A stretch of 64,000 bases of DNA from Pedobacter sp. D749 (GTDB lineage Bacteria > Bacteroidota > Bacteroidia > Sphingobacteriales > Sphingobacteriaceae): positions 3,410,001 through 3,474,000 of the forward strand of contig NZ_CP079218.1 in assembly GCF_019317285.1 (NCBI RefSeq). Reading direction: 5' to 3'. Below the pieces are notes generated by a model. It saw only the letters and a program-made list of their open reading frames with translations. It was not told the origin of the DNA and did not search any database. Below, piece by piece: positions 1 to 8,118 of this stretch; positions within the stretch are counted from its first letter, which is position 1, and every line of letters starts with the position of its first letter. Both the position numbers and the translations under genes were made by a program.

Positions 1-902
1 AAGGAAAAATCGTAACTGTTGCAGATTACGGTGCTTTCTTAGAAATCATCCCAGGTGTTGAAGGTTTAATCCACGTTTCTGAAATGAGCTGGTCACAAAA
101 CTTAAGAAACCCACAAGAATTCTTAAAAGTTGGTGATGAGATCGAAGCTGAAGTTTTAACTTTAGACAGAGACGAGCGCAAAATGAGCTTAGGTATTAAA
201 CAATTATCTAACGATCCATGGCAAGAAGTTGCTGCTAAATTCCCAGTTGGAAGCAAGCACCAGGCAACTGTTAAAAACATGACTAACTTCGGTGTATTTG
301 TTGAAATCGAAGAAGGTATTGATGGATTAATCCACATCTCTGACTTATCTTGGTCTAAAAAAGTAAACCACCCTAACGAATTCACTAAAGTTGGTGATGT
401 ATTAGACGTAGTTGTTTTAGAATTAGATGTTGATAACCGCAAATTAAGCTTAGGTCACAAACAACTAGAAGAAAACCCTTGGGATACTTTCGAAACGATC
501 TTCACTTTAGATTCGGTTCACCAGGGCACTGTTGTTAAAGTAACTGATAAAGGTGCTGTTATTGCTTTACCATACGGTGTAGAAGGTTTCGTACCAACTA
601 AACACATGGTTAAAGAAGATGGTACTTCAGTTAAAGCTGAAGAAACCAATGACTTCAAAATCATTGAATTCAACAAAGAAGCAAAACGTATCGTAGTATC
701 TCACGCCCGTATTTGGGAAGAGGTTAAAGCTGAAGCTGTAGCAGAAGAAAGAAATGCTAAGAAAAAAGAAGCTAAAGCTGCTGTAACTGCGGTTAAAAAA
801 GTTAAAGATTCTGTAGAGAAATCTACTTTAGGAGACTTAGACGTATTGGCTCAATTGAAATCGCAATTAGAAGGCGAAGAAAGCAAAGCTAAAAAAGGCT
901 AG
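1..902 (+). CDS. rpsA: 30S ribosomal protein S1, 3' part
   Basis: This is the C-terminal part of ribosomal protein S1, which binds mRNA on the 30S subunit during initiation. The reading frame is open from base 3, so the gene starts upstream of the window. Successive S1 RNA-binding repeats are visible: one ends around base 210 (VEGLIHVSEMSW), a second covers roughly 245-475 (GVFVEIEEGIDGLIHISDL), and a third more divergent one covers 510-715 (GAVIALPYGVEGFVP). A lysine/alanine/glutamate-rich tail follows and the gene stops with TAG at 900-902. The repeat phrase GLIHxSxxSW and the family context make this a firm call. A strong terminator follows directly. Confidence 0.96.
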   Translation, partial: GKIVTVADYGAFLEIIPGVEGLIHVSEMSWSQNLRNPQEFLKVGDEIEAEVLTLDRDERKMSLGIKQLSNDPWQEVAAKFPVGSKHQATVKNMTNFGVFVEIEEGIDGLIHISDLSWSKKVNHPNEFTKVGDVLDVVVLELDVDNRKLSLGHKQLEENPWDTFETIFTLDSVHQGTVVKVTDKGAVIALPYGVEGFVPTKHMVKEDGTSVKAEETNDFKIIEFNKEAKRIVVSHARIWEEVKAEAVAEERNAKKKEAKAAVTAVKKVKDSVEKSTLGDLDVLAQLKSQLEGEESKAKKG

Positions 903-923
903 TTCTTTTTAACTGAATATATT

Positions 924-957
924 AATCCCGATAGCGAAAGTTATCGGGATTTTTTTT
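924..957 (+). terminator. Rho-independent terminator of rpsA
   Basis: A 10-bp perfect stem (924-933 with 942-951, AATCCCGATA / TATCGGGATT) with an 8-nt loop runs into a T-tract at 950-957, 21 bases after the rpsA stop. Confidence 0.92.
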
Positions 958-1391
958 GTGGTTATTTTTTGCCACGGAAACACGGAATGCACGGATCTCT
1001 TTAATGAATCCGTCATTGCGCGAAGGAACAGTCTACTCCGACTTTTCAGGGAAGCAATCTCAATTCTTAACCATATAAGAAATGTAAGATCATTTAAGAT
1101 TGAAATGAACGAGCTTATATTGTCTTAAATACCTTATATGGTAAATCATAATTAGAAAACGAAAGCAAGCGCTTATCGGTAACTCCGGCCCCGGCTATTC
1201 GTTCAATCTTTTTGCAGCTTCTGTCATGCTGAGGCACGAAGCATCTCTTTCATCGGTTTAAGATGCTTCGTGCCTCAGCATGACAGCATATTTAAGGATG
1301 CTACAAACAAAAAGGATTTCACTGCTATCGGGTTTATATAACATAGTGGTTCGTTCTACCAAACCTTTTCCTTTCAACCGCCTATAATTAT
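958..1391. other. Intergenic region built of dispersed repeat fragments
   Basis: No coding region is supported here. The stretch holds pieces of intergenic repeats: a CGTCATTGCG...GAAGCAATCTC fragment at 1014-1058, related to one near 14517-14650; an ACCATATAAG...CTTATATGGT pair at about 1068-1142, with the same words again near 36715-36745; and a perfect 26-bp inverted repeat listed separately. Confidence 0.6.
1221..1286. repeat. Perfect 26-bp inverted repeat
   Basis: Bases 1221-1246 are the exact reverse complement of 1261-1286, separated by 14 bases. The arm begins CTGTCATGCTGAGGCACG. A shorter relative with the words GTCATGCTGA...TCAGCAT lies near 6543-6567. No T-tract follows, so a dispersed palindromic element is more likely than a terminator. 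Confidence 0.85.
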
Positions 1392-1399
1392 TACTTTTG
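1392..1399 (+). promoter_or_regulatory. Bacteroidetes -7 box upstream of the hexosaminidase gene
   Basis: TACTTTTG fits the TAnnTTTG -7 consensus of the Bacteroidetes primary sigma factor and lies 25 bases before the ATG at 1425. No clear TTTG element is present at the expected -33 spacing. Confidence 0.5.
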
Positions 1400-1424
1400 A
1401 AAAGCGTAACCAAGCCTTTTCAGC

Positions 1425-3089
1425 ATGAGAAAAATTATCCTTTTGTTTCTTACGATTATTTCCTTCAAACTTATTGCTCAGGAAGTGAATATTATTCCGC
1501 AACCTGTAAGTATTAAAACAGGAAAAAACACGGAAAAATTTATCATTGATCAAAACACAGAAATTATTTCAAATGATTCTTTATCAAATTCAGCTTTATT
1601 TCTACAAAATTATATTCAAAAATATTATAATATAAAACTTCGAATTAATCCTAATTCAACGAACGAAAAAAACATAATCAAATTAGAAATAATTAGCAGG
1701 TTATTAAAAAACTTAAACGAATACGAGCTTATAAGCAACAACAATCAAACAATAGTTTATGCTTGTTCAGAAAACGGACTTTTTTACGGCATTCAAACAT
1801 TAATTCAGTTAATACCAGAGACAAAATCTCATTTATTACAAATTCCTGCGGTCGAAATTACCGATTACCCCCGTTTCGATTACCGAGGCATGCACCTCGA
1901 TGTAAGCCGCCATTTTTTTGATGTAGCCTTTGTAAAACAATACATCGACTACTTAGCGCTGCATAAAATGAATTATTTTCATTGGCACTTAACTGATGAT
2001 CATGGATGGAGAATCGAGATTAAAAAATACCCAAAACTTACAGAAATCGGCGCATGGCGTAACGGAAGCATTATTGGTTTATGGCCGGGAAAAGGAAATG
2101 AAAACATTAAATACCAGGTATTACCAAACGAAGTAAAGATTACGCCAAAAGATGCCGTACTCCAAACAGATGGCATTAAACATGGCGGCTTTTACACACA
2201 AGAACAGATTAAAGAGGTAATTGATTATGCTGCCAAGCGTTACATTACCATTATTCCTGAAATTGAAATGCCTGCTCATAGTATGGCCCTATTAGCTGCT
2301 TATCCGGAGCTGGGTACCGAACCCAATAAAAAGTATGAAGTTGCCCAGACCTGGGGAATGATGAACAAATACAATAATGTATTGCAAGCTTCTGATACCA
2401 CATTTAAGTTTTTAGAAAATGTTTTAACAGAAGTGATGGACCTATTTCCATCGCCATACATCCATATTGGTGGTGATGAAGCTTCGAAAATATGGTGGAA
2501 AAAATCTGCTATTTCGCAAGAGATCATGAAAGCCAACGGATTGAAAAATGAAAGCGAACTACAAAGTTATTTTATCCGCAGGATAGAGAAATTTGTAAAC
2601 AGCAAAGGCAAAACCATCATCGGCTGGAACGAGATTTTACAGGGCGGTTTAGCACCAAATGCGGTGGTAATGAGTTGGCAGGGCGAAAAAGGTGGTATTG
2701 AAGCTGCCAAACAGCAACATAAGGTAATTATGACGCCTGAAATTAAAATGTATTTTAACCACGCCCAATTTGTAAAAGAAGACAGTTTAACTGCGAATAA
2801 ATTTTCGCCATTGATTGATGTGTACAATTACGAACCCGTACCGACCGAATTAACAGCCGAACAGGCCCAATACATCTGGGGCGGACAAGGTTCTTTGTGG
2901 AGTGAATACATTACCAATCCGGCAAAAGTGCAGTATCAGCTTTTTCCAAGGTTAGATGCCTTAAGCGAAATTTTGTGGAGCCCGAAAGAAAAACGGAATT
3001 ACCCTGATTTTAAAAAACGTTTGAAAACACAGTTTAAGCGATATGATTTAATGGGCATTACTTATTCGAAAAGATATTTAGAAAATTAG
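1425..3089 (+). CDS. Secreted beta-N-acetylhexosaminidase, GH20
   Basis: Predicted exo-acting enzyme that removes terminal beta-linked GlcNAc or GalNAc from glycans. The 554 residues begin with a signal peptide (MRKIILLFLTIISFKLIAQ), so it acts in the periplasm or outside. An N-terminal GH20b-type domain (PQPVSIKTG, about residues 24-150) precedes the catalytic barrel. The family motif HLTDDHGW is at 188-195 and the catalytic Asp-Glu pair D351-E352 sits in HIGGDE. Length is normal for bacterial GH20. The gene ends 4 bases inside the convergent AraC gene. The first ~425 bases are visibly more AT-rich than the rest. It may act with the glycan locus at 15-29 kb, but nothing in the sequence links them. 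Confidence 0.93.
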   Translation: MRKIILLFLTIISFKLIAQEVNIIPQPVSIKTGKNTEKFIIDQNTEIISNDSLSNSALFLQNYIQKYYNIKLRINPNSTNEKNIIKLEIISRLLKNLNEYELISNNNQTIVYACSENGLFYGIQTLIQLIPETKSHLLQIPAVEITDYPRFDYRGMHLDVSRHFFDVAFVKQYIDYLALHKMNYFHWHLTDDHGWRIEIKKYPKLTEIGAWRNGSIIGLWPGKGNENIKYQVLPNEVKITPKDAVLQTDGIKHGGFYTQEQIKEVIDYAAKRYITIIPEIEMPAHSMALLAAYPELGTEPNKKYEVAQTWGMMNKYNNVLQASDTTFKFLENVLTEVMDLFPSPYIHIGGDEASKIWWKKSAISQEIMKANGLKNESELQSYFIRRIEKFVNSKGKTIIGWNEILQGGLAPNAVVMSWQGEKGGIEAAKQQHKVIMTPEIKMYFNHAQFVKEDSLTANKFSPLIDVYNYEPVPTELTAEQAQYIWGGQGSLWSEYITNPAKVQYQLFPRLDALSEILWSPKEKRNYPDFKKRLKTQFKRYDLMGITYSKRYLEN

Positions 3090-4012
3090 TGAATGATCTG
3101 TTTTGCCACCTGCATCTGATAAGTACCCGGTGTAATACCCACGATCTTTTTAAATGCCCTGATAAAATAATTGGCATCGTTAAAACCAAGCTCATAACTT
3201 ATCGAAGCCACTTTGGCCCCAGGCTGGGAAAGTAAGATTTTGGCCTTGTTAATTTTTTCTGCCAGGATAAAATCGTTAGGACTAATGCCCAGTTCGCGCT
3301 TAAACAACCTATAAAAGGTTGCCTTGCTCATACAGGCCTTATCGCTCAGACTATTGATGCTGATCTTCTCGTTCAGGTTAGATTTAATGTAGTTCAGCAC
3401 AAAGGCCAATGGATTTTGATTGAGGTTATAACCTTCATCGCTGATGGTTTTAAGATTTTGGGTCTGCATAATGCGGACCAATAATTCCTTTAAAGTTAAA
3501 TCGGCTAAAACATCTTTTTCTTTTGTCCGTTCAGAACAGATCCTGATTACTTTATTGATAAGGTAGGCAATCTCTTCATTGTTATAAAAATGATATTCAT
3601 CGTAGTTTAGCAGCCATTTCTCATTACTGCCTTCTTTCGGGAAAAACTCGTTCAAATAAGAAATTGTTTTTTGGATCTGCTCTTGATCTATAGCCAGGGC
3701 GATACATTGGGTGGGATTAAGATCTGAAGCTTCAGGAAAATCAATTTCCATGGTAACGGCAGGCGGAACAATAACAGTTTGGCCAGGAAAATAATCAAAA
3801 CCTTTCTTATCAAATAAATGCATTACCTTTTTGCCCCTCAGCATGCTCGTAATTACAAAATCATTAAAAGTAAGCGGAACTTTATACGATTCGGTATAGG
3901 TTTCGAAAACATTTAATTCGCAACGCTCTAAGGTATAAGAGGTTCTATTCTCTACCAAAGTTTGCAAGGCTTCCGATGCACTGAGATTTACCTGATCTAA
4001 TGTATGTTGCAT
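3086..4012 (-). CDS. AraC-family transcriptional regulator
   Basis: A 308-residue regulator with a poorly conserved N-terminal ligand/dimerisation region and a C-terminal pair of helix-turn-helix motifs (about residues 205-300). The second HTH has the typical ending ISYELGFNDANYFIRAFKK and GITPGTYQ. It is divergent from the aldehyde dehydrogenase gene with 334 bases between them, so it probably controls that gene; this is inferred from position. Its stop overlaps the end of the GH20 gene by 4 bases. The inducer is not evident. Confidence 0.92.
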   Translation of the reverse strand: MQHTLDQVNLSASEALQTLVENRTSYTLERCELNVFETYTESYKVPLTFNDFVITSMLRGKKVMHLFDKKGFDYFPGQTVIVPPAVTMEIDFPEASDLNPTQCIALAIDQEQIQKTISYLNEFFPKEGSNEKWLLNYDEYHFYNNEEIAYLINKVIRICSERTKEKDVLADLTLKELLVRIMQTQNLKTISDEGYNLNQNPLAFVLNYIKSNLNEKISINSLSDKACMSKATFYRLFKRELGISPNDFILAEKINKAKILLSQPGAKVASISYELGFNDANYFIRAFKKIVGITPGTYQMQVAKQIIH

Positions 4013-4049
4013 AAACTGAAAAGATTTGGTCAGACATATTTAATAAACT

Positions 4050-4057
4050 CAAATATA
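4050..4057 (-). promoter_or_regulatory. -7 box of the AraC gene
   Basis: On the minus strand this reads TATATTTG, a match to TAnnTTTG, about 37 bases upstream of the AraC start at 4012. No good -33 box is seen at N19-20. Confidence 0.5.
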
Positions 4058-4229
4058 ATTATTTCAGCTAGTTATATCATGTGAATAAATGCCCCTTACC
4101 TGCATAACATGACCTAATCTCCATTTGCTGACTGTTAAGATCATTATGGTTTCAATTTGGTTACATAGCCTGAAATAATAATGCTATCAATTGATTCGAT
4201 TGTACTATCTGCTCCGTAGGCTTTGCCAT

Positions 4230-4237
4230 TAGGTTTG
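4230..4237 (+). promoter_or_regulatory. Putative activator-dependent -7 box for the aldehyde dehydrogenase
   Basis: TAGGTTTG matches TAnnTTTG, and the -33 position has no TTG. A weak -33 is common where an activator such as an AraC protein is needed. If used, it gives a leader of about 100 bases containing the short ORF at 4268. The rest of 4058-4346 shows nothing else I can support. Confidence 0.4.
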
Positions 4238-4267
4238 TATTAACCAAATCTTAAAAACGTAAAAATC

Positions 4268-4324
4268 ATGATGAGCCACCCCATTAAAAATCCTATACCA
4301 AACCCCGCTCAAAATGATTTTTAA
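4268..4324 (+). CDS. Possible 18-residue leader peptide
   Basis: ATGATG opens an 18-codon ORF (MMSHPIKNPIPNPAQNDF) ending with TAA 22 bases before the aldehyde dehydrogenase start. It is proline- and asparagine-rich, so a leader or attenuation role is conceivable. An ORF this short arises easily by chance. Confidence 0.2.
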   Translation: MMSHPIKNPIPNPAQNDF

Positions 4325-4346
4325 AATTTAATAATCAATAATAATT

Positions 4347-5852
4347 ATGGAAAATTTAATTGAAAAACCATCATTCAAAAGCCATTACGATAATTACATT
4401 GGAGGGAAATTTGTAGCCCCGGTAAAAGGTGCTTACTTCGATAACATATCGCCGATTGATGGTAAAGTTTTTACTAAAGCAGCACATTCCACAAAGGAAG
4501 ATTTAGAATTAGCCGTTGATGCCGCACATGAGGCATTTAAAACCTGGAGCAAAACATCTTCTACCGAAAGGAGTATCATTTTGAACAAGATTGCACAGCG
4601 GATGGAAGATAACCTCGAATACCTGGCGGCGGTTGAAACTATTGATAATGGTAAGGCGGTTAGAGAAACCTTAGCTGCTGATTTACCCTTAGGCGTAGAC
4701 CATTTCAGGTATTTCGCGGGAGTAATCCGTGCCGAAGAAGGTTCACTTTCAGAACTCGATCAAAATACTGTTTCGTTAATCGTACATGAGCCGATTGGTG
4801 TGGTGGCGCAAATTATTCCATGGAATTTTCCATTGTTAATGGGCATCTGGAAACTTGCCCCTGCCCTTGCCGCGGGAAACTGTGTGGTGTTAAAACCAGC
4901 AGAAAGCACCCCGGTTTCGATTATGGTTTTAATGGAATTAATCGGCGATTTATTACCTCCGGGAGTAATAAATGTGGTAAATGGTTTTGGCGCTGAACTT
5001 GGGCGTGCCTTAGTGACCAATCCTAAAATTTCGAAAGCCGCATTTACAGGCTCTACCCCAACAGGCAGATTGGTGATGCAATATGCAACCGAAAATATCA
5101 TCCCGGTTACACTGGAACTTGGTGGAAAATCACCTAACATTTTCTTCAGTTCGGTAATGGCAGAAGATGATGCCTTTTTAGATAAAGCGGTAGAAGGTGC
5201 GGTAATGTTTGCATTAAACCAGGGTGAAATTTGTACCTGTCCATCACGTTTATTGATCCAGGAAGATATTTACGAAAAATTTATTGCCAAAGTAATCGAG
5301 AGAACAGAAGCGATAAAAATCGGTAGTCCTTTGGATAGAACGGTAATGATGGGTGCGCAAGCTTCGAAAATCCAATATGAAAAAATTGCGCAATATATTA
5401 AATTAGGTAAAGAAGAAGGGGCAGAAGTGTTAACCGGCGGAGAGGTAAATGAGCTCCCTGGCGAATTGGGTGGCGGTTATTACATCAAACCAACCATCTT
5501 TAAGGGCCATAACAAAATGAGGATTTTCCAGGAGGAAATTTTCGGCCCGGTATTAGCCGTTACTACCTTTAAAACAGTAGAAGAAGCCATTGAAATTGCG
5601 AACGACACTTTGTATGGTTTAGGTGCAGGTGTTTGGACGCGCGATGCGCATGAGCTTTACCAGGTACCGAGAGCCATTCAGGCAGGTCGTGTTTGGGTTA
5701 ATCAATACCATGCTTATCCTGCAGGTGCTCCTTTTGGTGGCTACAAGCAATCGGGCGTGGGCAGAGAAAACCATAAAATGATGTTAGGCCACTATCGCCA
5801 GACCAAAAATATGCTTATTTCTTACGATAAAAATAAATTAGGTTTCTTTTAG
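4347..5852 (+). CDS. NAD(P)-dependent aldehyde dehydrogenase, AldB-like
   Basis: A 501-residue ALDH superfamily enzyme oxidising an aldehyde to its carboxylate in the cytoplasm. The general-base glutamate is E257 (LELGGKSPN) and the nucleophile is C296 in [11 protein letters not shown], which aligns with the catalytic cysteine of ALDH2. PWNFPLL and the GSTPTGR cofactor-loop segment are also present. The CTCPSR form and a neighbouring DUF779 gene are typical of acetaldehyde/AldB-type enzymes, so acetaldehyde or a short aliphatic aldehyde is a reasonable guess. Regulation by the divergent AraC protein is inferred. Confidence 0.92.
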   Translation: MENLIEKPSFKSHYDNYIGGKFVAPVKGAYFDNISPIDGKVFTKAAHSTKEDLELAVDAAHEAFKTWSKTSSTERSIILNKIAQRMEDNLEYLAAVETIDNGKAVRETLAADLPLGVDHFRYFAGVIRAEEGSLSELDQNTVSLIVHEPIGVVAQIIPWNFPLLMGIWKLAPALAAGNCVVLKPAESTPVSIMVLMELIGDLLPPGVINVVNGFGAELGRALVTNPKISKAAFTGSTPTGRLVMQYATENIIPVTLELGGKSPNIFFSSVMAEDDAFLDKAVEGAVMFALNQGEICTCPSRLLIQEDIYEKFIAKVIERTEAIKIGSPLDRTVMMGAQASKIQYEKIAQYIKLGKEEGAEVLTGGEVNELPGELGGGYYIKPTIFKGHNKMRIFQEEIFGPVLAVTTFKTVEEAIEIANDTLYGLGAGVWTRDAHELYQVPRAIQAGRVWVNQYHAYPAGAPFGGYKQSGVGRENHKMMLGHYRQTKNMLISYDKNKLGFF

Positions 5853-5951
5853 TTGGTCTGAATGAGGAGCTGTGTTATAAGTACAAAATTGTCATCATGA
5901 AAATTCAGTCTTTAGCTAAAACATTGTATTTGTGATGACACTTTGAGGGAT

Positions 5952-6023
5952 CGTCATTCCCAACTTGATTGGGAATCCTAATGCAATACGCTTTAAGATT
6001 CCCGCTTTTACGCGGGAAAGACG
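5952..6023. repeat. 72-bp two-hairpin intergenic element
   Basis: The element starts CGTC and ends GACG. It contains two hairpins, ATTCCCAA-cttga-TTGGGAAT at 5956-5976 and TTCCCGC...GCGGGAA at about 5999-6018. A second copy lies in opposite orientation at 14710-14778. It sits between the aldehyde dehydrogenase and DUF779 genes. Confidence 0.8.
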
Positions 6024-6100
6024 ACCGCTCTAAGAATCTGGCATTACTTTTATAATACAGCATCTTTCTAAAAACCCATTTTCAACCTAAAAAAACGATC

Positions 6101-6475
6101 ATGATCGAGCGAATAGACAGTACAGAAAAAGCAAAAGAGCTGATTGCGATACTTAAAGAAAAACATGGAGAACTCATGTTTTACCAGGCTGGTGGTTGTT
6201 GCGAAGGTACACAGCCCCAATGTTTCGAAAAAGGAGGTTATTACCTGCGGATGCGCGATGTTTGTTTAGGTGAAATAGAAGGTTGCGAGTTTTGGGTAGA
6301 CAGAGACCTGTTCGAGTATTGGAAATTCTCACACTTTACTTTGGATGTGCTGGATGGATTTGGTGTAGGTGGTTTTTCGTTAGAAACCCCACTTCAAAAA
6401 ACCTTTAAGATCCATTACCGCCTATTCTCCGAAGAAGAATTAAAAGATTTAACTCCAATTAAAACGGCAGAGTAA
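6101..6475 (+). CDS. DUF779 family protein
   Basis: A 124-residue soluble protein whose cysteine-rich segment GGCCEGTQPQC (about residues 31-41) marks the DUF779 family. Family members are often encoded beside aldehyde or alcohol dehydrogenases, as here, but their biochemical role is not established as far as I know. Further cysteines occur at VCLGEIEGCEF, so metal binding or redox chemistry is possible. It lies 248 bases downstream of the dehydrogenase, separated by a repeat element, with no visible terminator between. Confidence 0.88.
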   Translation: MIERIDSTEKAKELIAILKEKHGELMFYQAGGCCEGTQPQCFEKGGYYLRMRDVCLGEIEGCEFWVDRDLFEYWKFSHFTLDVLDGFGVGGFSLETPLQKTFKIHYRLFSEEELKDLTPIKTAE

Positions 6476-6499
6476 TTTTGGTTTATTTGGTAAAAAGAG

Positions 6500-6531
6500 G
6501 TCAGTTTGGAGCAATCCGGCTGACTTTTTTT
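6500..6531 (+). terminator. Terminator after the DUF779 gene
   Basis: A stem of 6500-6510 with 6515-6524 (GTCAG...CTGAC, two G-T wobbles and one bulged T) and a GCAA loop is followed by seven T. Confidence 0.75.
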
Positions 6532-6615
6532 ATGACTGTTGCGTCATGCTGAATTTAGTTCAGCATCTTTCTTGTTTTTAAAAATTTATGCAATCTTTGC
6601 ATTAAAAATTAAACC

Positions 6616-6822
6616 ATGCGTAAACTATTTGCCGTCCTTTCTACCATCATTACCTTATTTGCCATTAAAGAAACGGTGTATGTATTTACTTCTAATGAAG
6701 CAGACATGGTTAAGCAAAAAGCCATCATGATTGTAATTGCTTTAAGCATTACCATACCGTTAATCATTTTAACACTTTGGCTTTGGTCGCCGGGTAGAAA
6801 GAAAAATGGCCCACAAAACTAA
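6616..6822 (+). CDS. Small two-helix membrane protein, function unknown
   Basis: A 68-residue protein I do not recognise. The N-terminus (FAVLSTIITLFAI) and residues ~36-57 (AIMIVIALSITIPLIILTL) are hydrophobic, giving two likely transmembrane segments and a basic tail (SPGRKKNG). A near-match to the -7 consensus, AATCTTTG, lies at 6592-6599, 16 bases before the ATG. Its stop overlaps the convergent DCC-family gene by 4 bases. The size and promoter-like sequence favour a real gene. Confidence 0.6.
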   Translation: MRKLFAVLSTIITLFAIKETVYVFTSNEADMVKQKAIMIVIALSITIPLIILTLWLWSPGRKKNGPQN

Positions 6823-7220
6823 GCAATAAACTTATTTTTCAATTCGGGAGTGGGCACCCAACAACTTTCCTGCCTTCCCCACCATTTATAACGGTTTTTG
6901 GCAATTATATCGTAAACCCAGTCACGTATAAACTTAGGAATAATGATAAATGCATAAAGAAGCGGAGTTAATCCATTGAGTTTTCGGGCCACTCTTAGTG
7001 CCGCTGAAGATTTGGTATAGAGTTTCCCATCCTCCAGCAATAAAATAGTATTCAATTTTTCGGGATCAGCATTAAATTTAGGCAGCATTTCTTTAGCGTA
7101 ATCACCTTGTAGCGCAGTAAATTTGAATTGATCCTTTGTATCATGTTCAATAACAAATTGCACAGATGAATTACAGAGGTTACAAACGCCATCAAAGAAG
7201 ATTACTGGTTGCCGGATCAT
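6819..7220 (-). CDS. DCC-family (DUF393) thiol-disulfide oxidoreductase-like protein
   Basis: A 133-residue protein with the family motif DGVCNLC at residues 10-16, a CxxC pair at the start of a thioredoxin-like fold. Such proteins are annotated as YuxK/DCC-family predicted thiol-disulfide oxidoreductases; substrates are unknown. The ending WWGRQESCWVPTPE is also typical of the family. It is convergent with the small membrane protein gene. Confidence 0.88.
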   Translation of the reverse strand: MIRQPVIFFDGVCNLCNSSVQFVIEHDTKDQFKFTALQGDYAKEMLPKFNADPEKLNTILLLEDGKLYTKSSAALRVARKLNGLTPLLYAFIIIPKFIRDWVYDIIAKNRYKWWGRQESCWVPTPELKNKFIA

Positions 7221-7424
7221 AGATTATAAAAATAAAGTTTTTTAATGCAAAAACAGCCATCGTTTTCTCAGAATATTAAGCTTAAAAACATAATCCTAAT
7301 ATAAATCTTCTACTTCTGTATTTGTACTTTAGTCTTTAAAGCACTATCAAAAAATAATTTTACGTTTTTATATTTTGATAGAGAACAATTTAGCTAGGAA
7401 ACACTAAAACAATCCAGCTTCAAC

Positions 7425-7455
7425 TTTCTTACCTTAAAACATTTTTATATATTTG
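7425..7455 (+). promoter_or_regulatory. Promoter of pyrR
   Basis: TTTC (7425-7428) - N19 - TATATTTG (7448-7455) fits the Bacteroidetes promoter with one mismatch in the -33 box. The upstream TTG codon at 7453 lies inside the -7 box, so translation must start later, at ATG 7471. A 9-bp inverted repeat (CTATCAAAA at 7344-7352, TTTTGATAG at 7373-7381) lies upstream with no assigned role. Confidence 0.7.
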
Positions 7456-7470
7456 CCCAATCCTTCTTCC

Positions 7471-8025
7471 ATGCAAAAGAAAACACTTCTTGACGGACAA
7501 AAAATTCAGATTACAATTAAGAGGCTCTGCCATCAATTAATTGAAAACCACGACGATTTCGCAAATACCGTTTTAATTGGCATCCAGCCAAGGGGTATTT
7601 TTTTAGCAGATCGTATTCATCAGGATCTTCAGCTTATCCTTAAAAACAAGAAAATTTTAAAGGGAAACCTCGATATTACTTTCTTTAGAGATGATTTCCG
7701 CCGTAAAGACGGACTGGTTACCGCAAGCAGCAACTCTATCGATTTTATTATCGAAGGCAAAAAAGTAATCTTAATCGATGATGTACTTTGGACAGGCAGA
7801 ACCATTAGGGCAGCACTAGATGCCTTGCTTGCTTATGGCCGACCAGAGAAAGTGGAACTTTTGGTTTTAATAGACCGGAGGTTTAGCAGGCATTTACCTA
7901 TAGAACCCGATTACATTGGGCATCAGGTGGATAGTTTAAACTCACAACAGGTAAAAGTAACCTGGGCGAGTGAAGGAAGTGAAGATAAAGTGATTTTAAT
8001 ATCGGAACCGCCCTTGCCAAAATGA
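7471..8025 (+). CDS. pyrR: PyrR bifunctional pyrimidine regulator / uracil phosphoribosyltransferase
   Basis: A 184-residue type I phosphoribosyltransferase. The PRPP-binding loop VILIDDVLWTGRT contains D103-D104, and IGIQPRG is in the usual N-terminal place. PyrR proteins bind pyr mRNA in some bacteria and convert uracil plus PRPP to UMP. It lies 93 bases upstream of pyrB, consistent with a pyrimidine operon. I see no clear PyrR-type anti-antiterminator in the short leader or in the pyrR-pyrB gap, so RNA attenuation is not shown here. The start at 7471 is chosen because the upstream TTG is part of the promoter. Confidence 0.92.
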   Translation: MQKKTLLDGQKIQITIKRLCHQLIENHDDFANTVLIGIQPRGIFLADRIHQDLQLILKNKKILKGNLDITFFRDDFRRKDGLVTASSNSIDFIIEGKKVILIDDVLWTGRTIRAALDALLAYGRPEKVELLVLIDRRFSRHLPIEPDYIGHQVDSLNSQQVKVTWASEGSEDKVILISEPPLPK

Positions 8026-8118
8026 GCCTAAACACCTTACAAAAGGGTTATTTTGGCATGGAAGCTCTATCTGACAGTTAAAACAATATAATAAAACAGA
8101 TAAAAATAATAAATAAAA

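Noticed and set aside
7453..7471. Upstream TTG start for pyrR
   Set aside because: The TTG is part of the TATATTTG promoter box, so it cannot be within the transcript.
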